Made by a program: the position numbers and the translations under genes
In this document: positions 37,444-45,929 of the stretch, piece after piece
Position numbering within the stretch: the first letter of the stretch is position 1
Layout: the number at the start of each line of letters is the position of its first letter
Notes under the pieces: generated by a model
What the model saw: only the letters and a program-made list of their open reading frames with translations
What the model was told of the DNA's origin: nothing
Database searches by the model: none
DNA from: Lutibacter sp.
GTDB taxonomy: Bacteria; Bacteroidota; Bacteroidia; Flavobacteriales; Flavobacteriaceae
DNA length: 64,000 nt
NCBI GenBank assembly: GCA_002733665.1
Contig: NVWM01000002.1
Location: 62,001-126,000 of the forward strand
Direction of reading: 5' to 3'

Positions 37444-37737
37444 ATGAATAAGACGATATTTTTGATATTATTAATCATAGCAGCCTCCTGCAATAATTCT
37501 TCGGGAAAGAAGAATAGTGTTGACAATTCAATCGAAGAAAACAAAATTGAATCTAAGGAAACAGTTAATATTAGAGATTTTGATAATGAACTAAGATTGT
37601 TTTTAGACTTTTATCAAGGTATGAACTTTAAAGAATTTAGACAAAGGTCGATTAAAGAGGTTAATGATAAAAGATTATATTATAGAAACAAGGATTCAAA
37701 AAACAGGAAGGAAATGAATTGTTTTTTGCATCCTTAA
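37444..37737 (+). pseudogene. Hypothetical lipoprotein, N-terminal part of a frameshifted gene
   Basis: 97 codons before a stop. The lipoprotein signal ends at IIAASCNNSSGKK (Cys near residue 16). The last dozen residues (after KDSK) look unrelated to the rest. A run of six A bases (37698-37703) marks the place where the reading must move by -1 to join the next frame; in frame it reads A AAA AAC, a slippery-type heptamer. The rejoined protein would have about 280 residues. Function unknown; I do not recognise a family. It is bounded by TTAGCAAAT (37433-37441). Confidence 0.55.
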
Positions 37738-38285
37738 TGGACTCTTCTGATTTTAATAATTCAAGGCTAATTGCCGATAATTCTGATTTATCGTATGATT
37801 TTAATACTCGATTATTTTTTCCAATTACGACTTCCGAAAATTCATATTTTGCAAAATTAACAACTGAATTTAATTCACAAGAATTAACTTCAATTTCGCT
37901 TTTAGGACCTTGTTTCAATTTACCAGTAAATAATGAGTATGAAAAAGAAAGAATACTTAAAATAACAAAAGAGTTTAAAGATGAAATAATAGAACTCTTT
38001 TCAATGAAATATGGTAAACCAAAAATTTCAAAGAGACAACTTGACCCTGAAAACCCTCTTGATTCTTTTGTTCTAGAACAAAAATTTGACAAGAAAATTT
38101 ACACATTCAATACAAGTAAAAAAACCATTGAGATTTCAGTTCAATGCTGTGCATCTTTTCAAACAGAAATAAAATATATTTTGACTTCCGAATACGATCG
38201 TATAAAGACGGAAATCCTTCTTGGAGAAAAGAGAAGAATTGAAAACAATCAAAATGCCAAGAATAAAACTCTTGAAGAAATTTAA
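37719..38285 (+). pseudogene. Hypothetical protein, C-terminal part of the frameshifted lipoprotein
   Basis: 188 codons beginning at a TTG, with no ATG or ribosome site of its own; the same frame is open back to 37686. It continues the upstream lipoprotein sequence (QEGNELFFASLMDSSDFNN) after a -1 shift near 37700. The part is rich in beta-strand-like alternation and ends with a charged helix. It may be a broken gene, a sequencing error in the A run, or a programmed frameshift. A nested palindrome starts 8 bp after the stop. Confidence 0.55.
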
Positions 38286-38292
38286 AATATAC

Positions 38293-38510
38293 ATTTGCTA
38301 ACACCGGTTATAATTCATTGTGGCATTGAAACTGAAATGAAATTTAGAACTATATTTAAACTTTAAAATAAATTATGAAACATTCGTTGTCACAGTTTTT
38401 ATTTGGCTTAAAAAGTACCTCAGCACCTTTGCGGTCAGATTTCGGCACACTCGGAGTGAAAGCCAAACAAAACTGTCAATCCACAACGAAATCATAACCA
38501 TAACCGATAC
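38293..38510. repeat. Nested palindromic element after the broken lipoprotein gene
   Basis: The 314-bp gap before the TPR gene holds no gene. Within it CGGTTAT (38305-38311) pairs with ATAACCG (38500-38506), TTCATTGTGG (38314-38323) with CCACAACGAA (38481-38490, 9 of 10), and TTTGGCTT (near 38402-38409) with AAGCCAAA (near 38460-38467). The start ATTTGCTAA mirrors TTAGCAAAT just upstream of the gene. Overall shape recalls a large attC-like stem, though no integron attC consensus end is present. Confidence 0.5.
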
Positions 38511-38599
38511 ATAAAATTACACAATACGCAATAATTATGTTCTATTAAGAGTATGATTGTTTAAAAAAAGTAGGATTCACTAATTGCTCTTAAAGTTGA

Positions 38600-39991
38600 T
38601 TAACTCCCAAACTTAGTAATCACAATCTTCACAGCATTCAATTCAAAAACAGCTGGGAATATTTCTTTCATCACAGTGTGGTATTCATAGTCTGTTTTTA
38701 AAGCTCTCTGTAAGAACTTTTTTCCGTCAGCGTTTTTACCTAACACATAACATAAACATGCTATTCTATACTCAACCTCAGCGTAATGAGGAAATATTTC
38801 AATGGCTTTAGACATCACCAACAATGAGTCATCAAACTCACCAATAAAGTTTAAAACGTCTGATAATCCTAAATAAATATCTAAGTTATCATCGCCATTA
38901 TCTATACAACTATAAAAACCACTTGCAGCCTCTTCAAATAAGTTTAATTTCAAACATATCTCAGAATACATACGCCAATACAACGTATTTGAATCATCTA
39001 TAGACAATGCTTTGTTGATATAATACAATGATTTTTGGTAGTTTTTTTCATCATAATACAATTTCGTTAGCGCAAGCCAACCTTTGTCTAGCAAAGGGTC
39101 TTCTTTTACCGTCTTTTTATAATATTGTACTGATAAATCTTTGTCTCCCAATTTATTATAACATTCGCCAATTCTATAATAAGCAAATGCTGTAGGATCT
39201 TCCAATTCATTGGTGATAAGATAACTTTCAATCGCCTCTTCTTCTCTATTTAACTTTTCAAATGTTTTTGCTTTTTCAAGATATGCACCCACAAAATATT
39301 CATCAATAACAACAGCATAATCAAAAGCTCTTAAAGCTTCATTATACTGCTTTAAAACAAAATGTTGCCTTCCTAGTTGATGCCAAGCAACTTCTGAATA
39401 AGGATCCTTATCAATAAATTTATTTAAATACTCTATTGCTTCTTCATGTTGATTTTGCATTTCAAAACAATAAACCACATTGTATAAAGATGAATAATCA
39501 TCAAAATCTACTTCTAAACATCTCGCAAAATTTAAGCGAGCACTATCAAAATTATCTAAATACAGATATTCCATCCCTAATAAAGCTAATATATCTGCTT
39601 CTTCAGTTGCGAATATCAATGCTTTTTTCAAACATTCAATTGCTTTTATATGATCATTTTTTTGCGAAAAGATACTTGCTTTTTGAATATAAACCTCTTC
39701 ATTATTAGGTTCTATTGCTTCTATTTCATTTAATATAATAGTTGCTTTTTCAAAATTATTATTAAAAACATATAATTCTGCAAGTAACAATTTTAAACTT
39801 ATTGAAGATGGATGTTGTTCTAAACCAAGTTTAATTGCCTTGTCAGCCAAAGATGGACGTCCAATATCCAAATAATAATGAATGATTCCTTCAAACTCTG
39901 TTGCGTCAAAAAAGTAAACACTATTAGTTTTTAGCATCGATTCAAATTTCGAAAGCGACAGTTTATTATTTTTATTGAAATTTTGTTGCAT
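38600..39991 (-). CDS. Tetratricopeptide repeat protein
   Basis: 463 residues, soluble, made almost entirely of 34-residue TPR units: about eleven in a row from residue 40 (such as ALIFATEEADILALLGMEYLYLDNFDSA and EVAWHQLGRQHFVLKQYNEALRAFDYA). No signal peptide. TPR superhelices bind partner proteins; no partner is suggested by the neighbours. It is divergent from pyrR across a 287-bp region with one strong hairpin. Ends without a clear terminator. Confidence 0.9.
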   Translation of the reverse strand: MQQNFNKNNKLSLSKFESMLKTNSVYFFDATEFEGIIHYYLDIGRPSLADKAIKLGLEQHPSSISLKLLLAELYVFNNNFEKATIILNEIEAIEPNNEEVYIQKASIFSQKNDHIKAIECLKKALIFATEEADILALLGMEYLYLDNFDSARLNFARCLEVDFDDYSSLYNVVYCFEMQNQHEEAIEYLNKFIDKDPYSEVAWHQLGRQHFVLKQYNEALRAFDYAVVIDEYFVGAYLEKAKTFEKLNREEEAIESYLITNELEDPTAFAYYRIGECYNKLGDKDLSVQYYKKTVKEDPLLDKGWLALTKLYYDEKNYQKSLYYINKALSIDDSNTLYWRMYSEICLKLNLFEEAASGFYSCIDNGDDNLDIYLGLSDVLNFIGEFDDSLLVMSKAIEIFPHYAEVEYRIACLCYVLGKNADGKKFLQRALKTDYEYHTVMKEIFPAVFELNAVKIVITKFGS

Positions 39992-40138
39992 AGGCTTAAA
40001 TCAATATTTTAAAAGTACACCAAGTAATTTTCTTTTTTAATAAATAATTGATTTGTTTTTAACAATTTAATTAACAATGAACTTATCTATACTTTTTGTG
40101 TTTAAGCGAAAATTAGAGATTTTCAAGTTATATAAAGG

Positions 40139-40178
40139 TTTTTTTGAGCTTTATAGCATCGCTACAAAGCTCAAAAAA
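40139..40178. terminator. Strong hairpin between the TPR gene and pyrR
   Basis: TTTTTTGAGCTTT-TAGC pairs with GCTA-AAAGCTCAAAAAA, flanked by T and A runs on both strands. It lies between divergent genes and upstream of the pyrR promoter, so it does not end either; it could insulate them or be a remnant. Confidence 0.5.
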
Positions 40179-40243
40179 GGCAAAATTTAATTTAAAAAGA
40201 ATAATTTTTTAAGCAAATAGAAAAAGTTTAAATGAGTTCTACG

Positions 40244-40251
40244 TATATTTG
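40244..40251 (+). promoter_or_regulatory. -7 promoter element TATATTTG before pyrR
   Basis: Exact TAnnTTTG match 27 bases before the ATG at 40279. No TTG at -33. The short leader leaves no room for a PyrR attenuator. Confidence 0.6.
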
Positions 40252-40278
40252 TACTCCAAACAAGGTTTGGTAACTCTT

Positions 40279-40821
40279 ATGAATCAGAAAATTTTACTCA
40301 ACTCAACTGAAATTCATATAATTTTACATCGATTGGCATGTCAGTTAATCGAAAATCACGACGATTTTTCTAATACAGTACTTATTGGTTTACAGCCTCG
40401 AGGTATTTTTCTTGCTGAAAGATTAACAGAAATATTAAAGAATGAGTATTCTATTAAGAATATTAAATCAGGAACTCTAGATATTACTTTTTATCGCGAT
40501 GATTTTCGCCGGAGAGATGAACCTCTTGAAGCAAACAAAACCAATATTGATTTTACTATAGAAAACAAAAACGTTGTCTTTATTGATGATGTTTTATATT
40601 CTGGGCGAAGTATTAGAGCCGCATTATCAGCAATACAATCTTTTGGAAGACCAACTAAAATTGAACTTTTAGTATTGATTGACCGTAGGTTTAGCCGTCA
40701 TTTACCTATTCAACCAAATTATAAAGGTCGACAAATTGATGTAATCAATAATGAAAAAGTGATAGTAAAATGGAAAGAGCAAGAAGGAGAGGACATCATC
40801 TATTTAATAAAAAACGATTAA
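40279..40821 (+). CDS. pyrR: Bifunctional PyrR: pyrimidine operon regulator / uracil phosphoribosyltransferase
   Basis: 180 residues from the ATG at 40279 (an upstream TTG in frame lies inside the -7 element and is rejected). The PRPP loop is VVFIDDVLYSGRSIRAAL; DITFYRDDF and LVLIDRRFSRHLPIQP are PyrR marks. In Gram-positives it binds pyr mRNA and senses UMP; it also has uracil phosphoribosyltransferase activity. It is first in a five-gene unit with pyrB 1 bp downstream. No RNA target structure is visible here. Confidence 0.95.
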   Translation: MNQKILLNSTEIHIILHRLACQLIENHDDFSNTVLIGLQPRGIFLAERLTEILKNEYSIKNIKSGTLDITFYRDDFRRRDEPLEANKTNIDFTIENKNVVFIDDVLYSGRSIRAALSAIQSFGRPTKIELLVLIDRRFSRHLPIQPNYKGRQIDVINNEKVIVKWKEQEGEDIIYLIKND

Positions 40822-40822
40822 A

Positions 40823-41752
40823 ATGAGTCAGTTAAGTGTGCAACATTTACTCGGAATAAAATATCTTACTAAAAATGATATTGAGTTGATTTTTCAAACT
40901 GCCGATCATTTTAAAGAAGTTTTAAACAGACCTATTAAAAAAGTCCCTTCGCTTAGAGATATCACAATTGCCAATTTATTTTTTGAAAACAGTACACGTA
41001 CAAAACTTTCTTTTGAATTGGCTGAAAAAAGATTATCTGCTGATATAATTAATTTTTCTGCGAGCCAATCATCAGTAAAAAAAGGAGAAACGCTTATAGA
41101 TACTGTAAACAATATTTTATCAATGAAAGTTGATATTATTGTGATGCGTCATCCAAATGTTGGCGCTGGAGTTTTCTTGTCTCAACACGTTGACGCAAAG
41201 ATAATTAACGCAGGAGACGGAACTCACGAACACCCAACTCAAGCCTTGCTTGACTCCTACTCTATCAGAGAAAGATTAGGAAATGTAAAAGACAAAAAAG
41301 TAGTAATTGTTGGTGATATATTACATTCAAGAGTTGCACTTTCTAATATTTTTGCACTCAAACTTCAAGGTGCAGAAGTAAAAGTTTGTGGACCAACAAC
41401 TTTGATTCCAAAACACATTGCAAGCTTAGGTGTAACTGTAGAAACAAATCTTAAAAAAGCATTGGAATGGTGTGATGTTGCCAATGTTCTTCGTGTACAA
41501 CATGAACGTATGGATGTGAGTTACTTCCCTTCAACAAGAGAATACACACAACTATTTGGCATCAATAAACAAATCTTAGACAGTCTTGGCAAGAAAATTG
41601 TAATTATGCATCCAGGACCAATAAATAGAGGTGTTGAAATCACAAGTGATGTTGCAGATTCTAATCAATCAATCATCTTAAATCAAGTTGAAAATGGTGT
41701 TGCTATTAGAATGGCAATCATTTATTTATTGGCACAGCAAATTAAAAGATAA
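40823..41752 (+). CDS. pyrB: Aspartate carbamoyltransferase catalytic subunit
   Basis: 309 residues, normal length. Carbamoyl-phosphate motif FFENSTRTKLSFELA, the HPTQALLDSYSIRE motif and the VGDILHSRVALSNI segment are all present; the aspartate loop has MHPGPINRGVE. It condenses carbamoyl phosphate and aspartate, the committed step of pyrimidine synthesis. No regulatory subunit (pyrI) gene is adjacent, so regulation by CTP may be lacking and PyrR may do this instead (inference). Confidence 0.97.
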   Translation: MSQLSVQHLLGIKYLTKNDIELIFQTADHFKEVLNRPIKKVPSLRDITIANLFFENSTRTKLSFELAEKRLSADIINFSASQSSVKKGETLIDTVNNILSMKVDIIVMRHPNVGAGVFLSQHVDAKIINAGDGTHEHPTQALLDSYSIRERLGNVKDKKVVIVGDILHSRVALSNIFALKLQGAEVKVCGPTTLIPKHIASLGVTVETNLKKALEWCDVANVLRVQHERMDVSYFPSTREYTQLFGINKQILDSLGKKIVIMHPGPINRGVEITSDVADSNQSIILNQVENGVAIRMAIIYLLAQQIKR

Positions 41753-41754
41753 CG

Positions 41755-42090
41755 ATGCACATAGATAACAAAGAGACATATTTAGTTCTTACACCAACCG
41801 AAAGTTCTACAAGAGATTTTTACAATACGCTTACCAAAGAAATTACATCGCTAAAAGAGAATCATATTCTTATTGATTTTTCTGATAAGTTTAACATAGA
41901 GGCTTCAGAAATTTTATTATTTTTGGATATAGCAAATGAAAAACGTGAAAATGGCACGTCATTTGTATTGATAATAACAGGAGTTAACATTGATGACGTT
42001 CCAGACGAAATAAATGTTGTTCCAACAATGATTGAGGCTCTTGACACATTAGAAATGGATGCAATTGAGCGAGATTTAATGGATTTTTAA
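41755..42090 (+). CDS. STAS-like small protein
   Basis: 111 residues without signal peptide. The pattern of alternating strands and helices (HILIDFSDKFNIEASEILLFLDIANEKR then SFVLIITG) resembles the anti-sigma-factor-antagonist/STAS fold. A phosphorylatable Ser like that of SpoIIAA is not certain. It lies 2 bp after pyrB and 12 bp before the T9SS mini-protein. Function unknown; it may simply follow rnz in the lineage. Confidence 0.65.
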   Translation: MHIDNKETYLVLTPTESSTRDFYNTLTKEITSLKENHILIDFSDKFNIEASEILLFLDIANEKRENGTSFVLIITGVNIDDVPDEINVVPTMIEALDTLEMDAIERDLMDF

Positions 42091-42102
42091 AAATTATATT
42101 TA

Positions 42103-42450
42103 TTGATGAAAAAATTACTTTTGATAGCATTACTTTTTATTTATGCATCTTCGTTTGCACAGCAAACAAAGATAGTTGGTGACGCAAATCAAAAAACAAT
42201 TTCAAAAGTAATTGCGAATCCAAATCCGTTTACAAATAGTACAGATATCTCTTTCTACAACAAGAAAAGTCAAAAAGTAATATTGACAATCAAAAATCTA
42301 CTTGGAAAGACCGTAAGTACATTTACTGTTAACTCAAAAAAAGGGAATAATAGCATTCCATTTTATAGAGATGGTTTAAACTCTGGAATTTACATTTACT
42401 CTATTCAAACCGATGAAGAAATTATATCTAAAAGACTTATAATTAGATGA
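42103..42450 (+). CDS. Tiny T9SS type A sorting-domain protein
   Basis: 115 residues. A signal peptide of about 19 residues (MMKKLLLIALLFIYASSFAQ) is followed almost at once by a T9SS C-terminal sorting domain: NPNPFTNSTDISFY, then KVILTIKNLLGKTVSTF and the end GLNSGIYIYSIQTDEEIISKRLIIR. CTDs normally follow large passenger domains; here no passenger is present, only about 20 residues. It should be led across the outer membrane and cleaved or anchored, leaving almost nothing. The stop overlaps the rnz start by 4 bp (ATGA). Confidence 0.85.
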   Translation: MMKKLLLIALLFIYASSFAQQTKIVGDANQKTISKVIANPNPFTNSTDISFYNKKSQKVILTIKNLLGKTVSTFTVNSKKGNNSIPFYRDGLNSGIYIYSIQTDEEIISKRLIIR

Positions 42451-43361
42451 GTTTAAAGGTAACTATTCTTGGTTGTCATAGTGCTACTCCACGAACTTCA
42501 GCACATCCTACATCTCAACTTCTTGAAATTCAGAATCGCTTTTTCTTAATTGATTGTGGCGAAGGAACTCAAGTTCAACTAAGAAAATACAAAATAAAAT
42601 TTTCTAAAATCAAGCATATTTTTATTTCTCATTTACATGGTGATCATATTTTTGGTTTGATTGGTTTAATCTCAACATTTAGATTACTAAATAGAAATGC
42701 AAAACTACATGTATACGGACCAAAAGGGATTAAAGAATTTATTGTAACTCAACTCCGTCTTTCACATTCTTTTGCAGGATATCCTATTGAATTTCACGAA
42801 CTCATTTCTAAAGAAAGTGAATTGATTTATGAAGATGAAAAAGTAACTGTTCATACGATTCCATTATCACACCGTATTTATACAAATGGATTTTTATTCA
42901 GAGAAAAAATTGGTGAGCGAAAATTGAATATATCGGCTATTAAAAAGCATTCAGAAATTGAGATTTGTGATTATCAAAACCTTAAAAACGGGAATGATTA
43001 TCAATTAGAAAATGGAGAAATAATTCCCAATGAAAATTTAACTTCTAATCCATTAAAACCTCTAAGTTATGCGTTTTGTAGCGACACTTCTTACAAAGAG
43101 GATATCGTTCCAATTATTAAAAATGTAGATTTATTATACCACGAAACTACATTTCTAAACGATAAAAAAGACCTTGCAAAAACCACAAAACATAGTACTG
43201 CTCTACAAGCTGCAAAAATTGCCAAATTAGCCAACGTTGACAAACTAATAATTGGTCATTATTCAAGTAGATACAAAGATATTGAAGCTTTCAAGACTGA
43301 AGCACAAGAAGTATTTCATAATACTGAATTGGCTATTGAAGGTAAAACTTTCGAATTATAA
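42447..43361 (+). CDS. rnz: Ribonuclease Z
   Basis: 304 residues. Metallo-beta-lactamase fold: HLHGDHIFGLIGL binds two zinc ions; further ligands are in PLSHR, FCSDTSY and the last GHYSSRY. The exosite arm (residues about 150-200) is in the usual place. It cuts the 3' trailer of tRNA precursors. The start codon overlaps the T9SS mini-protein stop, so the two are coupled, an odd match for a tRNA enzyme. Last gene of the pyrR unit. Confidence 0.96.
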   Translation: MSLKVTILGCHSATPRTSAHPTSQLLEIQNRFFLIDCGEGTQVQLRKYKIKFSKIKHIFISHLHGDHIFGLIGLISTFRLLNRNAKLHVYGPKGIKEFIVTQLRLSHSFAGYPIEFHELISKESELIYEDEKVTVHTIPLSHRIYTNGFLFREKIGERKLNISAIKKHSEIEICDYQNLKNGNDYQLENGEIIPNENLTSNPLKPLSYAFCSDTSYKEDIVPIIKNVDLLYHETTFLNDKKDLAKTTKHSTALQAAKIAKLANVDKLIIGHYSSRYKDIEAFKTEAQEVFHNTELAIEGKTFEL

Positions 43362-43392
43362 TTTTCTTCAAATCCCTGTAATTTTTTTCTTT

Positions 43393-43430
43393 TGTTAAAG
43401 GTATGTTAAAGTGATGTTAACGTCCGTAAC
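43393..43430 (+). promoter_or_regulatory. Three 11-bp direct repeats TGTTAA before the receptor gene
   Basis: TGTTAAAG, TGTTAAAG and TGTTAACG start at 43393, 43404 and 43415 (period exactly 11), followed by a weaker CGTAACA. They end about 35 bp upstream of the -7 element. This spacing is that of OmpR/PhoB-type activators; TGTTAA is the complement of the TTAACA core of PhoP boxes. Confidence 0.6.
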
Positions 43431-43459
43431 ATTATAGTTTACCTATCGTCATATCATCA

Positions 43460-43467
43460 TACATTTG
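43460..43467 (+). promoter_or_regulatory. -7 promoter element TACATTTG before the receptor gene
   Basis: Exact TAnnTTTG match 19 bases before the ATG at 43487; no TTG at -33, as expected for an activator-dependent promoter. An alternative ECF-like reading, GTAAC (43426)-N17-GTC (43448), also exists but has one base less than the ECF sites at 58.7 kb. Confidence 0.55.
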
Positions 43468-43486
43468 CAAACCAAAATTATCAAAG

Positions 43487-45861
43487 ATGAAAAACATACT
43501 AACTATTTTTATACTATTAATAAGCATAACTCTTTTCGCTCAAAACCCTAAGATAGGTGGTATAACAGGAAAAGTAATTGATGCATCTACTCAAGAGACA
43601 TTACCTTATGTAAGTATTGTAATTAAAGACACTAAAGATACTATACTAACAGGAGGAATTACAAACGACAAAGGAGAATTTGAAATAAAGCAAATACCTT
43701 CAGGAGAAAACAATATTGAAATCCAATTTATTGGTTATAAAACTGAAACTAGAAAAATTAACTTTGCAAGAAAATCTTCAAAACATACTTTAGGAACAAT
43801 TGGTTTAAATGAAGATACAGCTCAACTTGATGAAGTTGTAATTGTTGCTGAAATCTCTACTGTGGTTCAAAAAATTGACAGAAAAGTTATTAATGTTGGT
43901 AAAGATTTAACATCTGCAGGCACTACTGCATCTGAACTTTTAAACAACGTTCAATCTGTAAGTGTAGATTCACAAACAGGAAACATAAGTCTTAGAGGAA
44001 ATGAAAACGTACGAGTTTTAGTTGATGGGAAGCCTACAAATATTAGTGCAGCGCAATTATTAAAACAAATTCCATCAACGTCTATCAAACAAATTGAGTT
44101 AATCACCAATCCTTCTGCAAAATACAATCCTGAAGGAATGAGTGGAATGATAAATATCATCCTTCACAAGAATGCAAATCAAGGGTTTAACGGAAGTGTA
44201 AATACGGGAATTACTCGTGGTCATAATACGCGTTTTAATGGCTCAATTGATATGAATTACAAAACAGGAAAGGTAAATTTCTACACCAATTATGGCTATA
44301 ATTCTGGAAAGAGTGATAACAATGGACAGGTAGAGCGGTTTGACAATAACTCTCTGCAAAAATTTATTTTTGATAGTGATAGTGATTCGCATTTATTAAA
44401 ATTTGGTGCAGATGTCTATATCAATGATAAAAACACTTTTTCTGCTTACACCACTCAAAATCGTTCTAATAGTTCTATGTTAGGGAGCACAATCATTACT
44501 GAAAATGGAACTTTAGTCAATGACAGCTTTAACACTTCAGATTCCGAAAGTGATAGCGAAACTTATAATTTTAATTACAAAACGGAGTTTGCAAAAGAAG
44601 GACATGACTTAGAATTTGAAGCCAACTTTTCAACATCAGAAAGTCCTGAAGAAGCGACTAGTGGTGACGCTGTTGATTTAACAGATTTAATCAACAATTA
44701 TTCTAGTGATGTTAAAAACAAAAGAAAAAACAACCTTTATAATTTAGATTATACAAACCCAATTTCAAAAGATGGAAGTTAGAGTTAGGATTAGAATTAA
44801 GAACTAACGAATCAAAAAACAGCATTAGCACAAGTCAAAGTAATGTTGAATCACAACAAGGATTAAAATACACGCGTGATATTTATTCAGGATATGCAAC
44901 ATATGGTCATAAATTTGACAAATTAACGGTACAAATTGGTGCACGTCTAGAACAATATGAAATTGATGCTACTTTTAATAATGGTCCAGAAACACAAATT
45001 GTAACTGATGAAATATTTTCACTTTATCCTTCAACTTTTTTAACATACAACCCAAGTGAAAAAAATCAATGGCAAGTGAGTTATAGCCGTAGAGTTGACA
45101 GACCTTCTTTAGGGCAAATAAATCCTATTAGAGAATGGAGCACACCAAGAATTACATCTGTTGGAAATCCTAATTTAAAACCTCAATTTACCAATTCATA
45201 TGAGTTAAATTATACTCGCAAGATTAAGAAAGGATCTCTTTCTTTTGGAACTTTCTACAGAAGAGTAAATGACAATATTACACGAGTTTTAAGTCTTGAC
45301 CCTTTAGATATAGATGGTAACAATGTGTTAATTTCATATAATAATACTGATTCAAGTAATAGATATGGTTTTGAAGCATCTTTTAATTATGGTATCACAA
45401 AATGGTGGAGAGTCAATGCAAGTACTGATTTATATACTCAAAAAGAATCTGGAATCGTCAATGGTGACAATTTAGAAGTAACAAATAATGCTTTTAATGC
45501 TCGTATTAGTAATAATTTTAAAGCAACTAAAAATTTACGTTTCCAACTCTTTGCAATGTATAGAGGCGGAGGACAAAACCTTCAATTTAAAGTAGAACCT
45601 ATGTCAATGGTAAATATTGGCTCGAGTTTAAATGTTTTGAAAGGAAAAGGTACCATTAATTTTAGAGTGAATGATATATTTAGCGGAATGAAATTTGCTT
45701 TCGAATCTGTAAATCCATATCCATCAAAAGGACAATTTAATTGGGAAAGTCAAACAGCATATTTAGGTTTCTCTTACCGATTTGGAGGCGGAAAAAATAA
45801 AGCATTACGTAGAAAAAATAGAGATAATAATGAAACACAAGGAAGCGGAGGCTTCATGTAA
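43487..45861 (+). pseudogene. TonB-dependent outer-membrane receptor (OMP_b-brl_3 type), frameshifted
   Basis: The first frame gives 431 residues: signal peptide MKNILTIFILLISITLFAQ, a CarboxypepD_reg-like domain (about 23-108), a TonB plug (about 125-225) and the first barrel strands, then TAG at 44780. Adding one A in GATGGAAGTTAG (44771-44782) restores DGKLELGLELRTNES and keeps the frame open to 45861, with the barrel and a C-terminal stretch ending in a Phe-rich strand. The complete protein would be about 791 residues, normal for this family. It imports an unknown ligand. No slippery site is seen, so either mutation or sequence error. Confidence 0.85.
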
Positions 45862-45885
45862 AGGTAGTTTTAGTTAAGTTGATTT

Positions 45886-45926
45886 GGAAGGCTTTATATC
45901 ATTACGATATAGAGCCTTCCTATTTT
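45886..45926. terminator. Terminator between the receptor gene and the KAS III gene
   Basis: GGAAGGCTTTATATC (45886-45900) pairs with GATATAGAGCCTTCC (45906-45920) with one mismatch; T-rich after. Lies between convergent genes. Confidence 0.75.
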
Positions 45927-45929
45927 ATA

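Noticed and set aside
38336-38365. Small ATG frame in the gap after the broken lipoprotein
   Set aside because: Only a few codons, inside the palindromic region; not coding.
43393-43430. Short repeat array as a possible CRISPR
   Set aside because: Units are 11 bp with no spacers and lie in a promoter region; no cas genes in the window.
44771-44782. Programmed frameshift in the receptor gene
   Set aside because: There is no slippery heptamer in phase, and a single missing A explains the break.
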